A stretch of 64,000 bases of DNA from Pedobacter yulinensis (GCF_003029735.1 NZ_KZ686270.1:62001-126000); one strand, 5' to 3'. Positions 44,726 through 53,398 are shown, counted from the stretch's first letter. Notes: generated from the sequence alone by a model not told the origin. Translations and numbers: made by a program.

Positions 44726-45608
44726 ATGCCTGCAGGTTTTCTTCGATCATCAGGTTGATCATGCCGTCGGCCAGCCCTACCCTTGGCACGTAAATCTGTC
44801 TGATACCCGTCCATTTTAACAAGGTCAGGTAGATCTCGGCAGCCGGGACGATCACATCGGCCCTGTCCTGGTTCAGGCCCAGCAGGCTGATCCGTTCTTT
44901 CAGCGAAAGGCCATTGATCTTATTATAGAGGCTGTTCAGTTTAGCAAAACTTATAGGCATGTTCTCTTTTTCCTCAGACATGCGAAACAATTTGTTGATG
45001 TTGCCGCCCGTCCCGATGGCAACCAGCTGTTTTTGCTGCTTTGTCTGCAGCCTGACCCAATCGTGCATCTCATCCCAATGTTCTTCCTTGTCCTGGTTGT
45101 CCAGGATGCGGATGGTACCAATGTTAAATGACCTGGAGGCCACAAGCTTTTTGTCGACAAACAGCGAAATTTCGGTACTGCCACCGCCTACATCGATGTA
45201 CAGAAAGTTCTTATCGATATCGAGCTGCGCCTCAATATGGTTCGCATAGATGATGCGCGCTTCGCGGGCGCCCGCTACGATTTCCAGGTTCAAACCCGTT
45301 TGTTCGCGGATAGCGGCTGCCAGCGCAGGACCGTTAGAGGCCTCGCGCATGGCCGAAGTGGCACAGGCCAGGTAATCCGTTACCTGGTAAACATCCATCA
45401 GGTCCCTGAAGGCACGCATGGTCTTGTACAAGGCTGCAGATTTTTTTTCCGAGATCACGTTGTCGAGAAAGGCATCATCGCCCAGGCGAAGCGGTACCCG
45501 CACCAACGTGTTTTTTTTATAGGTATAGCGATCATCTTTATGGATCACGTCTGCAATAAGCAGGCGCACGGCATTCGAGCCGATATCGATGGCAGCGTAT
45601 CTGATCAT
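44724..45608 (-). CDS. ppx: exopolyphosphatase / Ppx-GppA family
   Basis: This is a 294-residue protein of the short Ppx/GppA type, which has only the two actin-like subdomains. It would remove phosphate from polyphosphate ends or hydrolyse (p)ppGpp. AAIDIGSNAVRLLIAD is the first phosphate-binding motif, and FLYIDVGGGSTEISLF is the second. TSAMREASNGPALAAAI carries the family's catalytic Glu region. It lies two bases after ppk in the same operon, so a polyphosphate role is favoured over a guanosine-nucleotide role. Confidence 0.9.
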   Translation of the reverse strand: MIRYAAIDIGSNAVRLLIADVIHKDDRYTYKKNTLVRVPLRLGDDAFLDNVISEKKSAALYKTMRAFRDLMDVYQVTDYLACATSAMREASNGPALAAAIREQTGLNLEIVAGAREARIIYANHIEAQLDIDKNFLYIDVGGGSTEISLFVDKKLVASRSFNIGTIRILDNQDKEEHWDEMHDWVRLQTKQQKQLVAIGTGGNINKLFRMSEEKENMPISFAKLNSLYNKINGLSLKERISLLGLNQDRADVIVPAAEIYLTLLKWTGIRQIYVPRVGLADGMINLMIEENLQA

Positions 45609-45610
45609 GC

Positions 45611-47680
45611 TTAATCGGAATGTTTTGCTTTGAGGTAGTTATAAATGTCGACCTGCGCACGCACTTTTTTCACGGTGCGGGTGCGGTGATACTTGTTGTT
45701 GTTAAGCCGGTTAATCTCACGCGCCTTGGTATTGTCCTGCAGCTGCAGTTCGATCATGTCGCGGATCTCGGCTTTAACATCCCTGTCCAGGATTGGAAAC
45801 CCTACCTCTACGCGGTGTTCAAAGTTCCGGGTCATAAAATCGCCCGAAGAGAGATACATATCGTCTTTACCGTTGTTGCCGAATATAAAGACCCGTGCAT
45901 GCTCCAGGAACTTGTCTATAATGCTGATTACCCGGATGTTTTCGCTGTAACCCGCAATACCGGGCACCAGGCAGCAGATGCCACGCACAATCAGTTCAAC
46001 CTTAACGCCGGCATTACTGGCCTGGTACAGTTTATTGACTATACCCTCGTCGGCCAGGCTGTTTACTTTCAGGATCATATAGGCCGGTTTACCCTGACGG
46101 GCATGCCTGATCTCGCGGTCCATGAGTTTATATAACCTGGAACGCGATTCGAGCGGTGAAACGATCAGGTGTTTAAAACCCTTTGTAACGGTCCGTTTGT
46201 TCAGTGCTTCGAACAACCTCACCAGGTCGCCGGTAATCTCCTTCTTTACGGTAAACACGCTGTGATCGCAATAAATGCCCGCAGTTTTTTCGTTAAAATT
46301 GCCTGTCGCCAGGTTTGCATAATATACCGGCTTGTCTTTTTCCATCCTTTTGACCAGGCAGATTTTTGAATGCACCTTGTAATCGGTAAGACCGTAATTA
46401 ACATTCACCCCCTCTTCAAGTAATTTGCTGGTCCAGAAAATATTGGCCTGCTCATCGAAGCGGGCTTTCAATTCGACGACGCAGTTTACCTTTTTGCCGT
46501 TTTTTGCTGCATTGATCAGTGCGTTGATCACTTTCGAATTTTCGGCCAGGCGGTAAAGGGTGATGTTGATCTCGGTAACTTTGGGATCTATGGCAGCCTC
46601 CCGAAGAAAAAGGATGATGTAATCGTACGATTGGTAAGGCAGGTTAACCAGGTAGTCCCGCCTGGCCATCTTGCTGAAAATACTTTCGGTCCGGTGCAGG
46701 TCTTTCACCTTCAGCGGAACAAGCGGCGGATAGTTCAGATCTTTGCTGCCGACATTCGGAAAATCAATAAAATCGCCGAAGCGGTGGTACCGGTTGCCGG
46801 GGATGAGACTTTCGGGCGAAAGCCTGAGTTTGTTGACCAGGGTATTTAACATCTCAAGCGGCATATCCGAGTCATACAGCAGCCGCATCGGTTTGCCCTT
46901 TTTGCGCTTTTCCAGGCTGGTTCTGAGCTCGTCTATGAACTTATCGCTCACATTTTTATCGATATCAAGTTCGGCATCGCGCGTAAGCTGGACCGTATAG
47001 GCGTCGATATCGTCATATGAAAAAGTAAAAAACAGGTCGTCAAGGCAATACCTGACAATGTCTTCGACCAGGATAATGAATTTCAGATCGTTTGTTTCCG
47101 GAAGCACCAGGAACCGGGAAACGAAGGGCGGCAGCTCGATCAGCGCATATTTTTCCCTGCCAGGTCCCTGGTTTCTGCTCAGGCGAACGAAGAAATACAG
47201 GTACCGGTCTTTGAGTTCAGGAAAGGGTTTATCGGGATCGACCATGACCGGTACCAGGTTAGACAGGATCTTATCGCGAAAATGATTCTTGACAAAAGTT
47301 CCCCTGGCTACGTTCAGCTGAATATCGTTCAGAATGAAGATCCGATTTCTGGCCAACTCATTGATCAGGATGGCCTGGAACAGCTGCTCAAATCGTTTTT
47401 CCTGTTTTACAACCAGGTTCTTGATTTCATTGAGCACTTTTTTGGGGTTGAAACCCAGCAGCTCCTTGGCCTTTTCATTCAGGTTAACCAGCCGGCTCAT
47501 CGTAGCCACCCGTACACGGTAAAACTCTTCCAGGTTGGATGAAAAAATGGACAGGAACTTGATGCGCTCGATCAGCGGAACACTTTCGTCTGCTGCCTCC
47601 TGCAGAACGCGTTCATTAAAATACAGCCAACTGATCTCTCGGTTTAAAAAAGGTGCCTTTTTCCTGGATTTAGTCATCAT
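45611..47680 (-). CDS. ppk1: polyphosphate kinase 1
   Basis: This is a 689-residue enzyme that makes polyphosphate from ATP. ATG 47680 is preferred over a TTG at 47713, since the intervening bases form a terminator-like hairpin. FLNREISWLYFNERVLQEA is the N-terminal PPK1 motif. The autophosphorylated His is in DYKVHSKICLVKR, and the second active-site His is in YCDHSVFT. Its length is normal. It is co-transcribed with ppx. The convergent pentose-phosphate operon and ppgK lie next to it. Confidence 0.95.
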   Translation of the reverse strand: MMTKSRKKAPFLNREISWLYFNERVLQEAADESVPLIERIKFLSIFSSNLEEFYRVRVATMSRLVNLNEKAKELLGFNPKKVLNEIKNLVVKQEKRFEQLFQAILINELARNRIFILNDIQLNVARGTFVKNHFRDKILSNLVPVMVDPDKPFPELKDRYLYFFVRLSRNQGPGREKYALIELPPFVSRFLVLPETNDLKFIILVEDIVRYCLDDLFFTFSYDDIDAYTVQLTRDAELDIDKNVSDKFIDELRTSLEKRKKGKPMRLLYDSDMPLEMLNTLVNKLRLSPESLIPGNRYHRFGDFIDFPNVGSKDLNYPPLVPLKVKDLHRTESIFSKMARRDYLVNLPYQSYDYIILFLREAAIDPKVTEINITLYRLAENSKVINALINAAKNGKKVNCVVELKARFDEQANIFWTSKLLEEGVNVNYGLTDYKVHSKICLVKRMEKDKPVYYANLATGNFNEKTAGIYCDHSVFTVKKEITGDLVRLFEALNKRTVTKGFKHLIVSPLESRSRLYKLMDREIRHARQGKPAYMILKVNSLADEGIVNKLYQASNAGVKVELIVRGICCLVPGIAGYSENIRVISIIDKFLEHARVFIFGNNGKDDMYLSSGDFMTRNFEHRVEVGFPILDRDVKAEIRDMIELQLQDNTKAREINRLNNNKYHRTRTVKKVRAQVDIYNYLKAKHSD

Positions 47681-47684
47681 TAAC

Positions 47685-47707
47685 AAAAAATCCCTGCAGA
47701 ACAGGGA
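47685..47707 (-). terminator. terminator-like hairpin in the ppk1 leader
   Basis: On the minus strand TCCCTG-TTCTG-CAGGGA is followed by TTTTTT, a compact rho-independent terminator shape. It ends five bases before the ppk1 ATG and lies 72 bases after the stop of the minus-strand gene at 47779. It may end that gene's transcript, attenuate ppk1, or both. Confidence 0.65.
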
Positions 47708-47778
47708 ATCCAAATATGCCGAAGATGTGTAAAGAAATCATTAACCACCTGGCCTATTCGGGTTAAATAATTGTTAAG

Positions 47779-48405
47779 TTATTTTTTTGCCCTTGTTTTG
47801 GGTGTTGCGGTTTCTGCTTTAATTGCCGGCTTGCGGCCACGGGGGGCTTTAGGACTTTCGGCTGTAGTTTCGGTGCGCGCCGCCCTGCCGCGTTTCGGCG
47901 CTGCCGGAGCTGCTCCTGCAGAAGGTATTGCGGGCACAGGCACTGGTTCCGGAACCGCTACGGCCGCCATTGCGGCCAGATCTGCCTTAGACCTCCGGCC
48001 CCGGGGTTTCGCCGCCGGCTTTTCGATCAGGTTACGGGCCTTTTCGGCCGTTTCGATGGCTGCCATCTTAACGCTTTGTACGACCGGGCCGGCTTTTGCT
48101 GCTGCTTTCTTGACGCCTCTTTTAACGGGCGATTTAGCCGGGGCTTTTGCCTTTCCGGCTTTTTGGCCGGTTGTCCTGACCTCTTCTATCTTTTGTTCCA
48201 CCACCTCTTTGACCTCGCCCAACCGTTTCGAAAGCTTTCTGGCAACAGACTTGCTTGCCCTTGCCACCTCCTCGCCAATGGCCTCTGCGTTATGGCCCAG
48301 TCCGCGTACCGCTTCCAGGAATCGCTCGGTCAGTGATTGCTCAAGTTCTTTTTTTGCTGCCTTTCTGGCCAACTTTTTTTGAGACTTCTCTTTGGTGGTT
48401 TTCAT
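47779..48405 (-). CDS. histone H1-like, Lys/Ala/Pro-rich basic protein
   Basis: This is a 208-residue, strongly basic, low-complexity protein. Residues about 1-85 form an amphipathic, coiled-coil-like helix (LTERFLEAVRGLGHNAEAIG, LGEVKEVVEQKIEEV). From about 85 it is Lys/Ala/Pro-rich (KAKAPAKSPVKRGVKKAAAK), with three Arg-Gly-Arg cores (KPRGRRSK, PKRGRAAR, APRGRKPA) that resemble AT-hooks. Such tails bind DNA in other bacteria, so a nucleoid-associated role is inferred; a role with polyphosphate is also possible because ppk1 lies directly downstream. The plus-strand frame over the same bases is an artefact of the biased composition. Confidence 0.78.
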   Translation of the reverse strand: MKTTKEKSQKKLARKAAKKELEQSLTERFLEAVRGLGHNAEAIGEEVARASKSVARKLSKRLGEVKEVVEQKIEEVRTTGQKAGKAKAPAKSPVKRGVKKAAAKAGPVVQSVKMAAIETAEKARNLIEKPAAKPRGRRSKADLAAMAAVAVPEPVPVPAIPSAGAAPAAPKRGRAARTETTAESPKAPRGRKPAIKAETATPKTRAKK

Positions 48406-48485
48406 GATATTTTTCGTTTTTTTGTGAGAATTTGAGACGAGAGCCTCGATAAAAATAGTTTTTTTTTACCCAAAACACTAAAATC

Positions 48486-48977
48486 ATGCCTTCTTTTGAT
48501 ATCGTAAGCAAAGTAGACGCGCAGACGCTTGACAATGCCGTGAACAACGCAAAAAAAGAAATTCTGAACCGCTACGATTTCAACGGCTCGAAAAGCACCA
48601 TCGAACTCGATAAAAAAACAAATGTCATCACGGTCGTAACTGAAGACGACATGCGTTTGAAAGCCATACAGGATTCCATCATTTCAAGAATGATGAAGCA
48701 GCAGCTCGACCCCAAAAGCATTGATTTCGGAAAAGAAATCGCCGCATCAGGCAACATGATCAGGAAAGAACTGACCATCAAGGAAGGCATCGATAAAGAG
48801 GCTGCCAAAAAGATCGTAGCGAAAATCAAATCCAGCGGCCTGAAAGTCCAGCCCGCTATTATGGACGACCAGGTGCGTGTAACCGCAAAAAAAATCGACG
48901 ACCTGCAGGCCGTTATTTCGCTCTGCAGGAACGAAGATTTTGGCCAGCCCCTTCAGTTCATCAACATGCGCAACTAA
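48486..48977 (+). CDS. YajQ family nucleotide-binding protein
   Basis: This is a 163-residue cytoplasmic protein of the YajQ family (UPF0234). MPSFDIVSKVDAQTLDNAVN, EILNRYDFNGSKSTIELD and a C-terminal VRVTAKKIDDLQAVI match the family closely. Some members bind cyclic di-GMP and act in gene control; others bind GTP or tRNA. It is divergent from the H1-like gene, with 80 bases between. Its TAA stop overlaps the ATG of the following gene by one base, so the two are co-translated. Confidence 0.93.
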   Translation: MPSFDIVSKVDAQTLDNAVNNAKKEILNRYDFNGSKSTIELDKKTNVITVVTEDDMRLKAIQDSIISRMMKQQLDPKSIDFGKEIAASGNMIRKELTIKEGIDKEAAKKIVAKIKSSGLKVQPAIMDDQVRVTAKKIDDLQAVISLCRNEDFGQPLQFINMRN

Positions 48978-49417
48978 TGGAGATCAGGGAAAACGACTAC
49001 ATTTTTTCAGACGATCAGCAGCTGATCGATCTGCTTTATGTACACCAGTACCTGAGTAAAGAAGCTTACTGGTCAGCGGACATTCCCCTGTCTGTTGTAA
49101 AAAAGTCGATAAACAATTCGCTGTGTTTCGGCATTTACCGCGACAACAAACAGGTGGGTTTTGCCCGCTGGATAACGGATAAGGCTACATTTGCCTACCT
49201 CTGCGACGTCTTCGTTGATCAAGCACACCGCGGTGCCGGGCTGTCGAAAAAACTCATGTCTTTCATGATCTTTCACCCGGATCTGCAAGGCTTGCGACGC
49301 TACATGCTGGCCACCCGCGATGCGCATGGACTGTATGAGCAATTCGGATTCCGCTCACTCGAAAACGCGGACCAGTTCATGGCGATTTCAGTAAAAGATG
49401 TGTACAAAAAACAATAA
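48977..49417 (+). CDS. GNAT family N-acetyltransferase
   Basis: This 146-residue acetyltransferase has VGFARWITDKATFAYLCDVFV (central strand) and QAHRGAGLSKKLMSFMI, in which RGAGLSKKL is the acetyl-CoA pyrophosphate loop. The C-terminal YEQFGFRSLENADQFM is the typical GNAT end. It starts inside the YajQ stop codon (one-base overlap) and is followed by a strong terminator. The substrate is unknown. Confidence 0.9.
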   Translation: MEIRENDYIFSDDQQLIDLLYVHQYLSKEAYWSADIPLSVVKKSINNSLCFGIYRDNKQVGFARWITDKATFAYLCDVFVDQAHRGAGLSKKLMSFMIFHPDLQGLRRYMLATRDAHGLYEQFGFRSLENADQFMAISVKDVYKKQ

Positions 49418-49445
49418 AAAAAGGCGCCCGACAAGGCGCCTTTTT
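49416..49445. terminator. terminator between the GNAT gene and the GH43 gene
   Basis: AAAGGCGCC (about 49419-49427) and GGCGCCTTT (49435-49443) form a nine-pair stem with a seven-base loop, followed by TT and preceded by an A-run, so it can act in both directions. It separates two convergent genes. Confidence 0.88.
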
Positions 49446-49465
49446 CATGTCTGAACGGTTTACCT

Positions 49466-50458
49466 TTACTTCAAAGGCGCTGCTTTAACACCCTCAAAAG
49501 TGATCTTTACAGGCAGGATCGTGCCATCTTTTGCAAATTTCATTTCTTCAATACAGGTTACCCGGTGGTTGCCATTTGTCTCGCCAAGCGGACGCCGGTG
49601 GTACACAATATAGTACTGGTCTTTCTTAGGGTGTTTGATCACCGAATGGTGACCGGCACCCGTGGCCACGGCCGGGTCCTGCTGCAGGATCTTACCAATG
49701 CGTTTAAACGGTCCCATCGGAGAATCGGCAATGGCATAGGCTACCGAATAGTCAGGCCCGGTCCAGCCGCCTTCAGACCACATGAAATAATACTTACCAT
49801 TACGAAGAAACATAAACGGTCCCTCAACATAACCCTGCGGAGTAATTTCCTTAAACGTTTTACCGTCCTCAAAAGGGATAAAACCTGTAAAATCATCATT
49901 CAGCTTGGCTATGTTGCAATGTGACCAGCCACCATAAATCAGGTAATACGCCTTGCTTTTCGGGTCATGGTACACGAACTGATCAATGGGCTGTGCGCCA
50001 TTGTGAAATTTGTCAATCAGTGGTTTTCCCAAATGGTCTTTATATGGCCCCTGCGGCTGATCGGCCACGGCCACCCCAATACCTCCTGATTCCCGGTCGC
50101 TCTGGATATCATTTGCGCCAAAGAACAGGTAATATTTCTTGTCTTTTTCAATGATCGAAGGTGCCCACATGGCCTTGTTTGCCCATTTGATCGCGGCCGT
50201 ATCAATGATACGCGGGTGTTTGGTCCAGGTTACAAGGTCTGGCGAGGAAAAGGCATCCATAAACACCTGCTCTTTGTAGCGAGCCGAGTAGGTCGGGTAC
50301 ACCCAGTACCGTTTGCCAAATACAATCCCTTCAGGGTCTGCATACCAACCCTGGAAAACGGGATTACCGCTTTGTTTGCCGCTTCCCTTTTTCTGTGCAT
50401 AAGCGCCTGAAGCCAGAATGGCGCAGCACGCTGCAGTTACTAAAATTCGCATCTTCAT
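49466..50458 (-). CDS. glycoside hydrolase family 43 protein
   Basis: This is a 330-residue secreted five-bladed beta-propeller enzyme; the signal peptide ends ASGAYAQ. The catalytic set is visible: base Asp in GWYADPEGIVF, pKa-modulating Asp in QPIDQFVYHD, and acid Glu in GYVEGPFMFLRNGKYYFMW. The family comprises arabinofuranosidases, xylosidases and related enzymes; specificity is not clear. It lies nine bases after the sugar dehydrogenase on the same strand, which suggests successive action on a polymer-derived sugar. Confidence 0.9.
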   Translation of the reverse strand: MKMRILVTAACCAILASGAYAQKKGSGKQSGNPVFQGWYADPEGIVFGKRYWVYPTYSARYKEQVFMDAFSSPDLVTWTKHPRIIDTAAIKWANKAMWAPSIIEKDKKYYLFFGANDIQSDRESGGIGVAVADQPQGPYKDHLGKPLIDKFHNGAQPIDQFVYHDPKSKAYYLIYGGWSHCNIAKLNDDFTGFIPFEDGKTFKEITPQGYVEGPFMFLRNGKYYFMWSEGGWTGPDYSVAYAIADSPMGPFKRIGKILQQDPAVATGAGHHSVIKHPKKDQYYIVYHRRPLGETNGNHRVTCIEEMKFAKDGTILPVKITFEGVKAAPLK

Positions 50459-50467
50459 GATCTCTGT

Positions 50468-51898
50468 TTATTTCTTTACCGGTACCAGGCGGTATACTGT
50501 GCCCGGCGATTCGACTGCAATATAGATAAATCCATCGGGTCCCATCCGCACATCCCGGACCCGGCCAATGTTCCGGAACAGAATTTCTTCGTGTGTGACC
50601 TTATTATTTTTCACGACAGAACGGTTCAGGTACTGGAACCGCAAAGAGCCGCTGAGGATGTTTCCCTTCCAGGCCGGATACCGGCTGCCGCTTACGAAGG
50701 TCATACCGCTGACACCGATAGACGGCAGCCAGAAGTGCATCGCATCTTCAATGCCCTCCTTTTTACTCAGTTCACTGATTGTCTTGCCATTGTAATTGAT
50801 ACCGTAGGTAACCACAGGCCAGCCGTAGTTTTTCCCCTTCTTGATGACATTGATCTCATCGCCTCCGCGGGGCCCATGCTCATTTGACCAGAGCTGTCCT
50901 GTTACGGGGTCAATGGCCATGCCCTGCGGGTTGCGGTGGCCATAGGTCCATATGGTTGGCGACGCCCCCGGCATTTTCACAAATGGGTTGTCTTTCGGTG
51001 CCGAACCGTCAGTGTTGATGCGGTGTATCTTGCCGTGATCGTTTTCCTTCAATTGCTGGGGGTTTTCTTTTTCGTTGCCCCGCTCGCCTGCAGAAACATA
51101 CAGCAGCCCGTCCTTGCCAAACTGCAACCGCGAGCCGTAGTGGTGCTGGGTACGGGAATATGGTTTGGCCACGAAAATGTCGTGCTGCCCGCTAAGCGCA
51201 TTGCCGGATAATTTTGCCTTGGCAACAGCTGTAGTAGCCAGGGTGGTCGCTCCCTCCTTTTTAAACTTCGAATAACTCAGATAAATAAATCCATTGCTGG
51301 CGAATGCCGGGTCGATGGCGACATCGAGAAGTCCACCCTGCCCCCTGGCCAGCACATCAGGTACACCTGATACCTCACTGCGGCGGCCGCTTGCGTCTAC
51401 ACGGTATAGTTTACCATTCCGGTCTGTGACCAGCATGCCGCCCTGCGGAAGGAAAGCCATACCCCAGGGCACATCCAGTCCCTTGACAACGGTGTCAAGT
51501 TTGATGGTCATGGCTTCCGTGCTGAACACCGCGCTCTTAGGTTTGTCACCGCCTTTATAGCGGTCTACATTTTTAATGCCCTTTAAAATATAATCGGCGA
51601 GCGCATACGTTTCCTTATCTGTAAATGTAGAATCAAAGGCAGGCATCCCTTCATCTGCCCATCCCTTTTTTATCGACCGGAAAAGGTCTTCCCGGCTGCT
51701 GCCGTGTTTCCACGACCGGTCTGCGAATGCATCCATTTTTTCACCATGGCAGCCGGCGCAATAGTTGCGGTAATTTTGTTCCGGACTGGCCGGCGCAGCC
51801 ATGCTGCCTGGAGTTACCGGGTCCTTGTGCCATAAAGTGGCCGCAAAAAAGATCGGGCTAACCAACAGGGGTAGCACAATCAGTGTTTTTCTCCTCAT
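50468..51898 (-). CDS. cytochrome c-PQQ-dependent sugar dehydrogenase fusion
   Basis: This is a 476-residue exported protein with a signal of about 1-20. A class I cytochrome c domain (about 40-115) has NYCAGCHGEK (Cys 47, Cys 50, His 51) and a possible axial Met in DEGMPAFDSTFTD. A glucose/sorbosone dehydrogenase propeller (about 130-476) follows, with LDVPWGMAFLPQGGMLVTD, RTQHHYGSRLQFGKDGLLYV and GHRNPQGMAIDPVTGQLWSNEHG, typical of soluble aldose dehydrogenases. Electrons would go from sugar to PQQ to the fused haem. It is the first gene of the operon with GH43, and a 9-bp hairpin lies just before its ATG. Confidence 0.92.
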   Translation of the reverse strand: MRRKTLIVLPLLVSPIFFAATLWHKDPVTPGSMAAPASPEQNYRNYCAGCHGEKMDAFADRSWKHGSSREDLFRSIKKGWADEGMPAFDSTFTDKETYALADYILKGIKNVDRYKGGDKPKSAVFSTEAMTIKLDTVVKGLDVPWGMAFLPQGGMLVTDRNGKLYRVDASGRRSEVSGVPDVLARGQGGLLDVAIDPAFASNGFIYLSYSKFKKEGATTLATTAVAKAKLSGNALSGQHDIFVAKPYSRTQHHYGSRLQFGKDGLLYVSAGERGNEKENPQQLKENDHGKIHRINTDGSAPKDNPFVKMPGASPTIWTYGHRNPQGMAIDPVTGQLWSNEHGPRGGDEINVIKKGKNYGWPVVTYGINYNGKTISELSKKEGIEDAMHFWLPSIGVSGMTFVSGSRYPAWKGNILSGSLRFQYLNRSVVKNNKVTHEEILFRNIGRVRDVRMGPDGFIYIAVESPGTVYRLVPVKK

Positions 51899-51906
51899 AT
51901 GTTTTG

Positions 51907-51937
51907 CCTGCCTGCCTTTTATCGGCTTGCAGGCAGG
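51907..51937 (-). promoter_or_regulatory. hairpin in the leader of the sugar dehydrogenase gene
   Basis: CCTGCCTGC and GCAGGCAGG form a perfect nine-pair stem with a 13-base loop, eight bases upstream of ATG 51898 on the minus strand. A promoter-like TATTTTTC lies just before it, so the hairpin would be at the 5' end of the message. A role in mRNA stability or translation control is possible. Confidence 0.45.
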
Positions 51938-52074
51938 AAAAATACGAAAAAGCCTTTAAAGCTGAATACGTATAGAAAGAGCAGCCCGGTTTTGGTCGAC
52001 ATTGTTACAGAATTGCCCTGAGCGGCGTCAGGCAAACAACGTTTGCAGATTTAATTTGTACCTTAGCAAGACAT

Positions 52075-53034
52075 ATGCGTTACCCAATGAAGTCTTATCT
52101 CCTGTTTTCGTTCGCCCTGCTGCTGAGTTGCTCATCAGTAAAACAAGGTCACCAGTCAAAAGAAAACGAACAATTGCTGAAAGACCTGGAGGTATTGTCT
52201 TCAGATGCCTATGAAGGCCGCAAAACCGGCACCAAGGGGGCCGAAATGGCCAGGCATTTTATCAGCACCCGTTTAAGCAAGCTGGGCCTGAAGTCTTATA
52301 ACGAACAGGTTCCGTTTATACATGAATTTTCTTTCAATGACCGCCAGGGTAAAAAAACGACGGGTAAAAACGTCGTGGCGTATATACCGGGCAAAAGTGA
52401 ATCGGTCATCGTGATCTCTGCGCACTATGATCACCTTGGTGTACGCGAAAACAAGATATTTAATGGGGCAGATGACAATGCATCGGGTGTAGCGGCCCTG
52501 CTCAAGTTTGCGGCTCATTACGCTAAAGGACGGAACCAGCCCAACCACACCCTGGTATTTGCGGCTTTCGATGCAGAAGAAATGGGCCTGCAGGGTGCAA
52601 AGGCATTTGTGGCCAGCCCGCCCGTGCCACTTGATAAAATTGTTCTGAACATCAACATGGACATGATTGCGCACAACGACAAGTCAGAACTGTACGCCTG
52701 CGGCACTTTTAAATACCCGGAACTGAAACCCTACCTGGTTACAACCGTTCCTGACATCAAGGTGCTGCCCGGTCACGACGACCCGAAAATGGGACAGGAC
52801 GACTGGACCAACCAAAGCGACCAAGGCGCCTTCAACGCAAAGAATATTCCCTTCATCTATTTCGGTGTGGAAGATCATAAGGACTACCATAAAGAAACCG
52901 ATGAATTTCAGCACATCAACCAGGTTTTTTATTCCAAAGCTGCGGATGCCATCCTGGAAATCATTGGCCGCATAGACAGCGGAACCACCCTGCAGTCTAT
53001 TTTCCGTGGAAAGCTGCAAATGAAGAAACAATAA
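52075..53034 (+). CDS. M28 family zinc aminopeptidase, lipoprotein
   Basis: This is a 319-residue lipoprotein (LLLSC, Cys 19; ATG 52087 is an alternative start). The M28 zinc ligands are all present: His in VISAHYDHLGV, Asp in NGADDNASGVAA, Glu pair in FAAFDAEEMGLQGA, Asp in NMDMIAHND and His in DHKDYHKETDEF. It would remove N-terminal amino acids from peptides in the periplasm. It stands alone, divergent from the sugar dehydrogenase. Confidence 0.93.
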   Translation: MRYPMKSYLLFSFALLLSCSSVKQGHQSKENEQLLKDLEVLSSDAYEGRKTGTKGAEMARHFISTRLSKLGLKSYNEQVPFIHEFSFNDRQGKKTTGKNVVAYIPGKSESVIVISAHYDHLGVRENKIFNGADDNASGVAALLKFAAHYAKGRNQPNHTLVFAAFDAEEMGLQGAKAFVASPPVPLDKIVLNINMDMIAHNDKSELYACGTFKYPELKPYLVTTVPDIKVLPGHDDPKMGQDDWTNQSDQGAFNAKNIPFIYFGVEDHKDYHKETDEFQHINQVFYSKAADAILEIIGRIDSGTTLQSIFRGKLQMKKQ

Positions 53035-53131
53035 GCTGACCCGCGCGCAAGCGCGTAAACCCAGCTGCCGCTATTGCCGAGTTATGTATAACTATCTAAG
53101 AAAGCTCAGCATGTTCTTTTCTTCAGGCTTT

Positions 53132-53398
53132 TTAATAGTCGACTTCGATAATGCCGGCTACCGGGATATGGATGCCGTGTTTGAGCTGGACGAACGCTTC
53201 GGTAGCAGACCAAACCGTCGTTTCTACCTTTTTCGGGCCGTTCAGGGTATTGAAGGTCAACATTGTTTTTGATTTGTATGTATTTCCGAGCCGGGTGGCC
53301 ACCTGTAGTTTTTCAAATAAATTTTTAGCCGCTGCGGCTCCTGCCGGGATGATGCTCCTAACCTGGATGTTCTCTTTTTCTATTAGCTCGGCTATCAT
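53132..53398 (-). CDS. small hypothetical protein
   Basis: This is an 88-residue protein with no recognised family. It has no signal or membrane segment. A helical N-terminus (MIAELIEKENIQVRSIIPAG) is followed by alternating strands (KSKTMLTFNTL, KKVETTVWSATEAFVQLKHG), and it ends in IPVAGIIEVDY. It lies between convergent and tandem genes with its own start just downstream of the S41 terminator, so it is an independent unit. The regular, unbiased composition argues that it is a real gene. Function is unknown. Confidence 0.7.
   Translation of the reverse strand: MIAELIEKENIQVRSIIPAGAAAAKNLFEKLQVATRLGNTYKSKTMLTFNTLNGPKKVETTVWSATEAFVQLKHGIHIPVAGIIEVDY

Noticed and set aside
47771..48382. Plus-strand Ala-rich frame over the H1-like gene
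   Set aside because: The biased Lys/Ala/Pro codons of the minus-strand gene leave a long open frame on the other strand. The minus frame has a structured helix and a sensible start.
53041..53056. CGCGC/GCGCG inverted repeat after the M28 gene
   Set aside because: The loop is only two bases and no T-run follows, so it is unlikely to be a terminator.
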